Assembly: GCF_902498745.1 (NCBI RefSeq)
Contig: NZ_LR701479.1
Location: 1,520,001 to 1,566,051, forward strand
Source: Erythrobacter sp. EC-HK427
GTDB lineage: Bacteria > Pseudomonadota > Alphaproteobacteria > Sphingomonadales > Sphingomonadaceae
Reading direction: 5' to 3'
DNA length: 46,051 nucleotides
Below are positions 24,927-31,796 of this stretch, piece by piece; the first letter of the stretch is position 1, and each line of letters starts with the position of its first letter. The notes beneath the pieces were generated by a model that saw only the letters and a list, made by a program, of their open reading frames with translations, made no database searches and was not told the DNA's origin. A program made the position numbers and the translations under genes.

Positions 24927-25502
24927 TTACAGTATTATGTAGCGATAGACCGCTGCTGCGGTGCCAGAAAGTGCAAGTAGTGCAACCAGTAGCTTGAGCG
25001 TCGTTGGCACTTTATCCCTCCAGAACGTCAGCTTCAATTCGTCAACAATCCAATCGACCTGGTGCTGGCCAAAGAACTTTAGATGAGCCCACCAGTCGCT
25101 GAGAAAAATCTGTCGACTAATGCTGATGTTGTAATACTCGGCCTCAATAGCATCGAGTTCAGTCTTTGCATCCTGCACCGGTTTGCCTGCATCCACACTG
25201 CGGTATAAGGCCCGAAGCTGGTTGAATAGCTTGGTTAGAGATTTCCCAGCGACTTCGTATTCGCCACTTCGATAATTCGCAATGTATATCAATCCTACGC
25301 CTACAATAATGAGTATTGCGCTTGGTGTCTTGTCAGCCAGCCAATCTGTAAAAAGAGCGAAGATGCTGACTGCGAATGATGCCCAGCCAATCCACCCTGG
25401 CATCTTTTCGACCATGTCGAAGGTGGCGAAGTGCTTTTTTGCCCCGAAACCTACGTTGTAAGCAGTTTCAGCAATTGATCGCTTTAGATCGTCCCGCGTC
25501 AT
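24927..25502 (-). CDS. CBASS effector: SLATT-type transmembrane protein
   Basis: The 191-aa protein begins with a helix carrying TAYNVGFGAKKHFATFD, then two closely spaced membrane helices (GWIGWASFAVSIFALF, residues 37-54; SAILIIVGVGLIYIA, 61-77), a helical cytoplasmic part (KSLTKLFNQLRALYRSVDAG) and a third hydrophobic segment at 167-187. This is the SLATT plan (SMODS/SLOG-associated two-TM effector), thought to form a membrane pore when a cyclic nucleotide binds. Its ATG overlaps the cyclase stop (ATGA). Local GC is clearly lower than in the flanking phage genes. Activated, it should kill or arrest the infected cell. Confidence 0.85.
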   Translation of the reverse strand: MTRDDLKRSIAETAYNVGFGAKKHFATFDMVEKMPGWIGWASFAVSIFALFTDWLADKTPSAILIIVGVGLIYIANYRSGEYEVAGKSLTKLFNQLRALYRSVDAGKPVQDAKTELDAIEAEYYNISISRQIFLSDWWAHLKFFGQHQVDWIVDELKLTFWRDKVPTTLKLLVALLALSGTAAAVYRYIIL

Positions 25503-26839
25503 AGCGCCTCCTCATCATCGATGCGAACGTGGATCCGGTCTTTGGCGACCACTACGTCATTTATCACTGCATAGCACTCGACAATGTGATCGCCGAAAAA
25601 CGTGCTGGTCTCGGTCTTTTCGCCGCGACCTGCATCCATGACGATCTGCCCGCGTATCATTTTGCGCCTAATTGCTCGCGGTCCACGATTAAGAACCTTC
25701 CAGTAGAGCGTGTGAGGCGTGGGAACGTCGTTCCGGACGATATGGAATCGCAGGGACTTGGCGACTGGTAGGAACATCCCAAGGCGGTACATCTCGCGCA
25801 GCAAGCGTGGCCGGAAACCGACTTGATTGACCTCGCATTCGATGCGCAGCGGATAACGGATGTCGACGCCGAAGCGATCTTCGATAAACTGTTCGGTGTT
25901 TTCTGCGCTGAAGCCCGCATCTTCAAGCACCGCAGCCTTGACCAATTGGCCCTCAGCTGCTGGAAATCCACGACCGATAATCGCGCGCCAAGTCTCATTC
26001 GCCTTCGCGGTCCCCTCGGCTTCGCACGCTTTCACGGCCATCGCATGCGCTTTCTTGGCCTTGCGCTTGAAGCTTTTTTTGACCTTGACGTGCTGCCCGC
26101 TGCCTAACGCGTTGAAGCGATTTTGATCCGGCAACTCGCTGAGATATTCTAGGAAATCTCTAAGCATCCAATCGTAGTAGGAATAGCTGCGGTCATCGTA
26201 TTCGTCGGTTCCGGAAAGATAGTTGAAGGCGAGCGTATCGATCAGCAGGCCGCCCATGGCCACGCCGTGCTTGTTCTTCCAAGCGCGCGCCATCTTGCAA
26301 AGAGCCCGGAGATTCCCGTTCTTTTCAGCATCAGCTGCCCCGATCGCATCGATTTCTTCCTTCGGACGGGTGGTTTTCCACGCGCCACCATTGTAAGTAT
26401 CCGGATATAGATAGCCGCCGCCCTCGGCGGCGAAGACTGGTTGCACTTCAATGTGGAACTTCTGATAGAGCACCCGAACGACCAACCTATCTACTTTGAC
26501 CACGGTTTTCGGGTATCTCGCTTTGATCGCATCCGAAGCGGCGGTGAGCAATTTTGATTGGCCGCCCTTTCGATAATCTTCCCATGCGCTCGCTGGCATT
26601 ATGTAGAGCATATCGAGATCGGAAATGCCCTTAATCGCCGTTTTTCGCCCGTAAGAGCCGACCTGAAGACTATTGCTTGTTTTGGAATCTGTATCCCTAA
26701 AGCACTGATTTAGTGCCCTCGTTATTTCGCCATATCGAAGAGAAATAGTCGCGGCATTATCGATCGCGATGCTTTGCAAGAATAGCTTGAAGTCTTCGGA
26801 CGTAGATATTGGCGTACCCTCCCTTGTCGGAGAGAGCAT
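25499..26839 (-). CDS. CBASS cyclase: CD-NTase with AGS-C sensor domain
   Basis: The 446-aa reading has the CD-NTase active site GSYGRKTAIKGISDLDMLYI (residues 61-80; metal-binding Asp74 and Asp76) with the third acidic residue in FHIEVQPVF (Glu131). A helical core follows (KMARAWKNKHGVAMGGLLID). From about 318 to 441 it has a beta-rich C-terminal domain (YPLRIECEVNQVGFRPRLLR, FHIVRNDVPTPHTLYWKVLN) matching the AGS-C sensor domain. The family makes a cyclic di- or trinucleotide on sensing infection. No Cap2/Cap3 or HORMA/TRIP13 genes are present, so this is a two-gene, type I-like CBASS. The ATG at 26839 lies inside the predicted -10; translation may begin at codon 11. Confidence 0.92.
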   Translation of the reverse strand: MLSPTREGTPISTSEDFKLFLQSIAIDNAATISLRYGEITRALNQCFRDTDSKTSNSLQVGSYGRKTAIKGISDLDMLYIMPASAWEDYRKGGQSKLLTAASDAIKARYPKTVVKVDRLVVRVLYQKFHIEVQPVFAAEGGGYLYPDTYNGGAWKTTRPKEEIDAIGAADAEKNGNLRALCKMARAWKNKHGVAMGGLLIDTLAFNYLSGTDEYDDRSYSYYDWMLRDFLEYLSELPDQNRFNALGSGQHVKVKKSFKRKAKKAHAMAVKACEAEGTAKANETWRAIIGRGFPAAEGQLVKAAVLEDAGFSAENTEQFIEDRFGVDIRYPLRIECEVNQVGFRPRLLREMYRLGMFLPVAKSLRFHIVRNDVPTPHTLYWKVLNRGPRAIRRKMIRGQIVMDAGRGEKTETSTFFGDHIVECYAVINDVVVAKDRIHVRIDDEEAL

Positions 26840-26864
26840 ATAGGGTGGCGTGCGTTGCGTTCAA
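26837..26864 (-). promoter_or_regulatory. Sigma70-like promoter of the CBASS operon
   Basis: On the minus strand TTGAAC (26864-26859) and TATATG (26842-26837) are separated by 16 bp, just downstream of the gene S stop. A strong ribosome site GGGAGGG (26823-26817) follows. The cargo can thus be expressed in the lysogen without phage late activation. Confidence 0.55.
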
Positions 26865-26875
26865 GAATGCAAAAA

Positions 26876-27361
26876 CTATGGCGGCGTGTCGAACAGTTCG
26901 GCGGCGATGTCGATCGCGGCTTTGTCATCCTCTCGCCCGAAACCCAACAGGCGGCGCGCCGGATAGCGGGTGTATATCTTGCGGCCATCGGGGCCGCGCC
27001 CGACATAGCCGCGCAGGCCGAAATGATGCTCGGCAGGGATGCGCGCCTTGCCTTTGGGCGCCATTTCCACGCTATCAGGCCGCGCGGTGATCTGCCATCG
27101 GCGGGCATAACGCAAACGCTTGAACATTGTGCCGCCAGCCTTTGCGCGAACGCGCCCGCGCCGGTCCAGGCGGCTTTTGCGTTCTTCCATCGCCCCGCCA
27201 TCGGGTTCGACATTGTCTTTGATGCGGGCAAGGTTTGACCGGCGCAGCGCCTGACCTAGCTTCAGCAGCGCGCCGCGCCGTTTGCCTGGCGAAAGTCCCT
27301 GCAGGATGCGCCCGAACCAGCTATCCAGCCCGTGCAGCGCATCGGAATCATAATCAGTCAT
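26876..27361 (-). CDS. S: Tail completion protein S (P2 gpS)
   Basis: From the ATG at 27361 (overlapping the end of R) the protein is 161 aa. It matches the gpS / virion morphogenesis family: LDSWFGRILQGLSPGKRRGA, LGQALRRSNLARIKDNVEPD, then FGLRGYVGRGPDGRKIYTRY and LLGFGREDDKAAIDIAAELF. gpR and gpS finish the tail top so it can join the head. It is the last gene of the O-to-S late operon before the CBASS insertion. Confidence 0.92.
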   Translation of the reverse strand: MTDYDSDALHGLDSWFGRILQGLSPGKRRGALLKLGQALRRSNLARIKDNVEPDGGAMEERKSRLDRRGRVRAKAGGTMFKRLRYARRWQITARPDSVEMAPKGKARIPAEHHFGLRGYVGRGPDGRKIYTRYPARRLLGFGREDDKAAIDIAAELFDTPP

Positions 27362-27839
27362 CGGCAACAATCGTATCGACGCCGGTCAGCGGCGGCGTGT
27401 CATCCAGCTGCAGCGGCAGCGCAGGCGATGCATCGGTAAAGAGCGGGTCAGGCTCGGCCTGATATTCGATCTGCCAGCTTTCATCCTGGTTCTGGGTCAC
27501 GCTGACATTCTCGGTCAGCGGGATGGTGAAAACGACATCGGCGGTGTCATTGTCTAGGATGTCGGTTTCGAAGCTGTAGGAATTGCCGCTGCCGGCGCGC
27601 AGCAGATCGGGCTGGTTCACGCGCGACCAGCGATTGATCGCATGGGCGATCTGCGCGACATCGGTCTTCACTTGGGTCAGCAGAACCGAAAGCGGGTATT
27701 CGAAGGCAAAGCCATGGCTTTCGGTCTGGCGCGCGCGAACCGCGCCATCTTCGACCCAGATGACCAGGCGATCGGGCTGTTCGCGCAGTTCCGGCAGCGC
27801 GGCGGTCAGCGCTTTGCGAAGGCTGGTCGGCTTTTGCAT
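27354..27839 (-). CDS. R: Tail completion protein R (P2 gpR)
   Basis: The 161-aa protein begins MQKPTSLRKALTAALPELRE and has the gpR pattern DRLVIWVEDGAVRARQTESH, then EYPLSVLLTQVKTDVAQIAH and a polar acidic C-terminus. It is needed for stable tail tops. It lies between X and S. Confidence 0.92.
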   Translation of the reverse strand: MQKPTSLRKALTAALPELREQPDRLVIWVEDGAVRARQTESHGFAFEYPLSVLLTQVKTDVAQIAHAINRWSRVNQPDLLRAGSGNSYSFETDILDNDTADVVFTIPLTENVSVTQNQDESWQIEYQAEPDPLFTDASPALPLQLDDTPPLTGVDTIVADD

Positions 27840-27849
27840 GGCTTTGCCC

Positions 27850-28065
27850 CTAATCCCATAGCTTGACGGTTTGCCGGCGGGCGGCCTGCTGCGCTTCGGC
27901 AGCGGCTTCGGTCAGGTCGACTTGCGTCCCGCCAGGCAGCTGCGCGCCCAGATCGCCCAGCCCTGGATTGCTCGCCAGTGCGCGTTCGGTGACGCCGGCA
28001 GTGCGGCCCAGAACGCGCCAGCAAATGGCATCGATGGTTTCGCCCTGCTGCGCGGTGGCGATCAT
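27850..28065 (-). CDS. X: Tail protein X (P2 gpX, LysM-like)
   Basis: The 71-aa protein starts with a LysM-like motif (QQGETIDAICWRVLGRTAGV) and continues ALASNPGLGDLGAQLPGGTQ, the P2 gpX family pattern. It overlaps the L stop by four bases. The P2 Y-K-lys genes that normally follow X are absent here; the lysis cassette lies elsewhere in the tail region. Confidence 0.92.
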   Translation of the reverse strand: MIATAQQGETIDAICWRVLGRTAGVTERALASNPGLGDLGAQLPGGTQVDLTEAAAEAQQAARRQTVKLWD

Positions 28066-28562
28066 ATCAGTTCGACCACATTGCGGCCCAGATCGGGCTC
28101 GCCTGCTGGGCCGAGCCCGCGCAGATCGGAAACCGCTTCATAGGCTTTTCGGCGATAGGAATCGGCGGTCAGGCGCTTTTCGTCTTCGCGGTCCAGAATG
28201 TCATCGGTCGCGCTGACATCGGTATGCGTATCCATCAGTTCGGCGGCGGCGTAATAGATCAGGATGCGGCGCCAGATCACTTCGGCCATATTCTCGCCCG
28301 CCAGCGTGGCATCGCTGACATCAGCAAGGCCGGCGAGGCCCGCTTCGGCATGGGCGCTGCGCCAGGCGGCCAGCGCTTTGATGCCGGCCAGCATCGCGGC
28401 GATCACAGCTTCGGCTAGGCGGGCTTCGGTAACCGCGCCATCGCCGATGCGAATGCGCGCGCGAACAGCATTTGTATTGATACCAGGGAACCAGCCATCG
28501 GCTTCGATCATCTGGCCTGCTGCCGGTTCGGCATTATCGGGCGGCGCTGTAAATCCGGCCAT
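28062..28562 (-). CDS. L: Head completion/stabilisation protein L (P2 gpL)
   Basis: The 166-aa protein has the gpL pattern: IEADGWFPGINTNAVRARIR near the N-terminus, TEARLAEAVIAAMLAGIKAL in the middle and TADSYRRKAYEAVSDLRGLG near the end. gpL closes the head after packaging. It is separated from gene M by 133 non-coding bases that can fold strongly. Confidence 0.92.
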   Translation of the reverse strand: MAGFTAPPDNAEPAAGQMIEADGWFPGINTNAVRARIRIGDGAVTEARLAEAVIAAMLAGIKALAAWRSAHAEAGLAGLADVSDATLAGENMAEVIWRRILIYYAAAELMDTHTDVSATDDILDREDEKRLTADSYRRKAYEAVSDLRGLGPAGEPDLGRNVVELI

Positions 28563-28581
28563 GGTGGTTCCCTAATCAATT

Positions 28582-28646
28582 GGGGGAGTGAGAAAGGCGC
28601 GACAGCCTTCGGTGTTACCCGCGCTTATCGTTCCAATCGCTCCCCC
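28582..28646 (-). other. Long hairpin in the M-L intergenic region
   Basis: Arms GGGGGAG (28582-28588) and CTCCCCC (28640-28646) enclose a second stem AAGGC/GCCTT (28594-28598, 28605-28609). A competing stem can form between TCGCTCCCC and GGGGCGA just beyond. The 133-base gap holds no gene. It may tune L and downstream genes relative to M. Confidence 0.4.
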
Positions 28647-28695
28647 AGCGCCGTGGGGCGATCGGTAGCAGGGCGGCGGAGCCGACCCGCAATCT

Positions 28696-29445
28696 CTATT
28701 CGGTCGCGGCCTCTGCCTCGGCAGCTTCGCGCAATTTCGCCAGCTGGCGTTGGACCTGTTCGATGTCCTTTTTGACGCCCGCCGCTTTGTCCAGGGAGAG
28801 CGCGCGCTTGAGCTGCGCCAGCGCTTCGGTCAGGAAGGCGGCGGCGCCACCGGCGGGCGCGCTGTCATCGCTCGCATCGAAGGCTTCGGCCTTGGCGCGC
28901 CAGCTTCGGCCCAGCGCCTTGTGCAGCTTGGCCTTGGCGGCATCGGGCATATCGGCATCAGCGGTCAGGCTTTCGATGCGGACCAGCAGCGCATGATCGA
29001 CCGTAATGGGGGCATCGATTTCAATCTGGGCAATGTCTTCGCGTAGGAAACAGGCAACGCTGCGCTTGTATCGTTCGGGCATCGCCAGGCCGTGGCGCAG
29101 TGCGAATTCGCCGATCTTTACCGCGACTTCGAATTCGCCGATGTCGATCGCCCAGACCATGCAGGTCATCACGATTTCATCCTGGACCGGTTCATCAGCA
29201 TCGACAACGCCCATGACCCAGGGCGCGAAGCTGGCCAGGAATTGCTTCTTCAGCGGCTTGCGCGCTTCATGGCTTTCGACATCCTGCAGCTGGCGCAGAT
29301 TGTCATGCAGGCGAACCTTCAGCGCCGCATATTCCTGGCCGGCTTCGGTCGCTTCATCGGGCGCGGCGATCGCGGTGGTGGCGATGGCTGCGCCGGCAGC
29401 GGCAGCCAGCTTGCGCTGGCGGTTGCGAAGAAAAGGGCTGGTCAT
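28696..29445 (-). CDS. M: Terminase small subunit/endonuclease M (P2 gpM)
   Basis: The 249-aa protein has the gpM pattern: an N-terminal basic start (SPFLRNRQRKLAAAAG), YAALKVRLHDNLRQLQDVES, then KQFLASFAPWVMGVVDADEP and DEIVMTCMVWAIDIGEFEVA. The C-terminus is helical and charged. It acts with gpP to cut DNA at cos. Spacing from N is 109 bases and includes a perfect 13-bp hairpin. Confidence 0.93.
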   Translation of the reverse strand: MTSPFLRNRQRKLAAAAGAAIATTAIAAPDEATEAGQEYAALKVRLHDNLRQLQDVESHEARKPLKKQFLASFAPWVMGVVDADEPVQDEIVMTCMVWAIDIGEFEVAVKIGEFALRHGLAMPERYKRSVACFLREDIAQIEIDAPITVDHALLVRIESLTADADMPDAAKAKLHKALGRSWRAKAEAFDASDDSAPAGGAAAFLTEALAQLKRALSLDKAAGVKKDIEQVQRQLAKLREAAEAEAATE

Positions 29446-29480
29446 GCGGGGCTCTCCGAAAAGGTGGCAAGTGGTGCAGC

Positions 29481-29511
29481 CGCCGGCATAATGGGGGGCA
29501 TTATGCCGGCG
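29481..29511 (-). other. Perfect 13-bp hairpin between N and M
   Basis: Arms CGCCGGCATAATG (29481-29493) and CATTATGCCGGCG (29499-29511) are perfect inverted repeats around a 5-base loop of G (C on the mRNA). There is no U-run in the direction of transcription, so it is more likely an RNA processing or attenuation element than a full terminator. It would reduce M below capsid N. Confidence 0.55.
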
Positions 29512-29554
29512 ACCGGCAGGTCGGCGCGGCCATGTGGGAACCGCGCCAGATCAG

Positions 29555-30691
29555 TTAGGGCGCGGGCCGTGCGCTGGCTTCGCCCATGACGATATTCTCG
29601 ACCAGAACCGCCAGTTCATATTCTTCGATGACGTAGGCTTCGTTCACCGATTCATAGTTGGCGATGCGATCATATTCCGGTTCATCCTTCAGCTGCCGGC
29701 GGCGGCTGCCTTCCTGCCAGTAGATCGACAGGTTCGACATTTTCGTGATGAGCACGGCGTTTGCAGGGAAGCCGCTGACCCGATAGGCGCGCAGGCCGCC
29801 AATCATCTTGGTCGATGCCAGAATGCGGTCGGTCGCTTCCTGTTCGGTCGCGGTGTTGCCGGTCTGCTGGGCGATGTTGAAATACTTGTCATCCAGCAGA
29901 TCATGGCCAACGATAACGACCAGATCGGTATCGCCGCGGTGCGCCTCGTGAATGCCGCGCTTGGCGTCCAAAACCAGCGCATCCAGCGAAGAATAGTCTG
30001 CAGCGGCATTCAGTTCGCTGTCAGCGACTTCGGCGTCGTAAAGGTCGACACCGGCCTTCACATAGATCGCGTCCAGCGCATCATCATCGCTGCCATCGCT
30101 ATGCACGGTCAGCGCGCCATCAGACATGACCTGGGCAGGCGCATCGGTGCGCAGCTTGTGCAGCCAGCCCTCGTTTACGTCCTGCAGCAGCGGGTTGGCA
30201 GCGCGGTCGGTATTCGCCGCCGCGCTGGTGCCGTTGAAGCCGATCAGGATGCGATCGCGGGCCTGGCGGCGCAGGATGCTGTCGCGCAGGATGGTCTGGA
30301 AATCGGGCTTATGCGCCCAGGCATCGATCAGCGCATAGGGCTGCGACCAATCGTAATTGGTCTTGCGGCACAGATACCGATGCTTTTCATCGGGATTGCC
30401 CATGGCTTGCGGGTTGCGGCGATTGCCGCCGCTGGTGTCCTGGCGGCCCGCGATCGAACCATCGACGCCGACGCCCAGGACCGCGCCTTCCTGTTCGGAA
30501 ACGCCGATCATGTTAATCATTTGCAGGAATTCGTTCGTCTCTTCGAGACGCGATTCCAGCTTCTGTTCGACATTCGGGTCGACGTTGAACTTGACCGTGC
30601 CGGCATCAGGCGCGGCCATCGCCGGCAGCGAATTGAGCAAGGCAATCTTGCTAACGAAAGCGCCGAAAAGCTGGCGGGTGCGAAGTTTCAT
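29555..30691 (-). CDS. N: Major capsid protein N (P2 gpN)
   Basis: The 378-aa protein shows gpN features: an N-terminal start MKLRTRQLFGAFVSKIALLN, KFNVDPNVEQKLESRLEETN, the loop with KTNYDWSQPYALIDAWAHKP and RILIGFNGTSAAANTDRAAN, and a C-terminal YVIEEYELAVLVENIVMGEA. It builds the icosahedral head on the O scaffold. The N-terminus is trimmed by O in P2. Confidence 0.95.
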   Translation of the reverse strand: MKLRTRQLFGAFVSKIALLNSLPAMAAPDAGTVKFNVDPNVEQKLESRLEETNEFLQMINMIGVSEQEGAVLGVGVDGSIAGRQDTSGGNRRNPQAMGNPDEKHRYLCRKTNYDWSQPYALIDAWAHKPDFQTILRDSILRRQARDRILIGFNGTSAAANTDRAANPLLQDVNEGWLHKLRTDAPAQVMSDGALTVHSDGSDDDALDAIYVKAGVDLYDAEVADSELNAAADYSSLDALVLDAKRGIHEAHRGDTDLVVIVGHDLLDDKYFNIAQQTGNTATEQEATDRILASTKMIGGLRAYRVSGFPANAVLITKMSNLSIYWQEGSRRRQLKDEPEYDRIANYESVNEAYVIEEYELAVLVENIVMGEASARPAP

Positions 30692-30760
30692 GGTTTTGGC
30701 GTCCTTAAGCGAAGTGATGCGGGGCTTCGTTCGGGGTTGGCGTTAGGGTTGCGGGCTGGG

Positions 30761-31621
30761 TCAGCAGTCGGTTTCGACCAGTTCGCCCTGCGCGCCAGCA
30801 GCGGCGGGGCGGGCCGAATAGCCAGGCGCGGGGTCGGTCTTCAGCTGGTCTTCCAGCTTCTTCACGCGCAGGCTGAAGCTGTCATTCTGGTCGGCGATCT
30901 GGGCCTGCAGCTTGCCGATCTCGGTCGAAAAGGCCTTCCCCATGTCTTCGAACATCGGGCGCAACGTGGCGAAGGCAGCGGCAGCATCACCGGCCTGACC
31001 AGCCTTCGGCTTGTCATCGCCCTTGCCGGCATCGGCATCGCCGCCGAACTTCGCGGCAAAGCCATCCAGCATCCCGCCCAGCTTGGTCAGGAAGCTGGTG
31101 CCGGCATCGGTCGGCGTTCCGTCATCTTCGGCGAAGGTGAGCGCGAAAGCGCTTTCCGCATCATCGGTGCGCAGAACCAGCGAACCAGGCATCTGGCGAT
31201 TGAACTGCATCCGTTCGGTCGCGATCGATGCGGGGCTGTCGGTCAGCGCAACGCCCATCAGATAGGCCTTGCCGGTGCCGGCGAAGTTCGGCTGAATTTC
31301 GACCGAAGGGTAAAGTTTCTGGCCGGCCTTGTTCATCGCCTTGGCCTTGTCATCGACATCGAACGTGCCGAACAGCGCGACCCGCTTTTCGACCTTGTCA
31401 TGCAGCTTGATTTCGACTTCCTCGGTCGATAGTTCCAGAACATCGCCATAGGCGCCGAAATCGCTGCCAGGCACAACGCCGCGAATGTGTTCGATATTCA
31501 GCCGCGCGCCATAGGTGTTCGGGTCATAGCCTTCGGCCATTTCGCGCAGCATATCGGCGCTGATCTCGCGACCGTCCACGGTGGCGCCGGCGACAGCAAG
31601 GCGGAATTTCTTCGTTTTCAT
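30761..31621 (-). CDS. O: Capsid scaffold and protease O (P2 gpO)
   Basis: The 286-aa protein has the gpO protease domain first: AVAGATVDGREISADMLREM, then NIEHIRGVVPGSDF carrying the catalytic His, and MGVALTDSPASIATERMQF carrying the catalytic Ser. A helical scaffold half follows, rich in Lys, Asp and Ala, with FSLRVKKLEDQLKTD near the end. It guides capsid assembly and then cleaves itself and N. It heads the O-N-M-L-X-R-S operon and is divergent from P. Confidence 0.93.
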   Translation of the reverse strand: MKTKKFRLAVAGATVDGREISADMLREMAEGYDPNTYGARLNIEHIRGVVPGSDFGAYGDVLELSTEEVEIKLHDKVEKRVALFGTFDVDDKAKAMNKAGQKLYPSVEIQPNFAGTGKAYLMGVALTDSPASIATERMQFNRQMPGSLVLRTDDAESAFALTFAEDDGTPTDAGTSFLTKLGGMLDGFAAKFGGDADAGKGDDKPKAGQAGDAAAAFATLRPMFEDMGKAFSTEIGKLQAQIADQNDSFSLRVKKLEDQLKTDPAPGYSARPAAAGAQGELVETDC

Positions 31622-31729
31622 GGGCTAAACTCGCTTCCAGTGTTGCGGCGCCCTGCCTTTGACAGTCCAGGCGCATCGGTATCGCCGCCACAAGGCTGAA
31701 ACCCGCGCGCCGATGCAATGTCGCGCGCG

Positions 31730-31748
31730 GGTGGATGCGGCATTCACC
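31730..31748. promoter_or_regulatory. Candidate late activator site between O and P
   Basis: GGTGGATGCGGCATTCACC shares the GGT-N13-ACC dyad and most inner bases with the sites upstream of W and J. Its centre is 58 bp from the P start and 118 bp from the O start. Because it is pseudo-palindromic it could serve either divergent late operon; the spacing favours P. Confidence 0.65.
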
Positions 31749-31796
31749 GGCCAAGGCGATAGACCGCACAGCCTGCGCGGGGTGCATGGCAACGCC

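Noticed and set aside
29534..31432. A 632-codon plus-strand frame opposite capsid N and scaffold O
   Set aside because: Both minus-strand products match P2 structural families end to end; the plus frame is a high-GC shadow.
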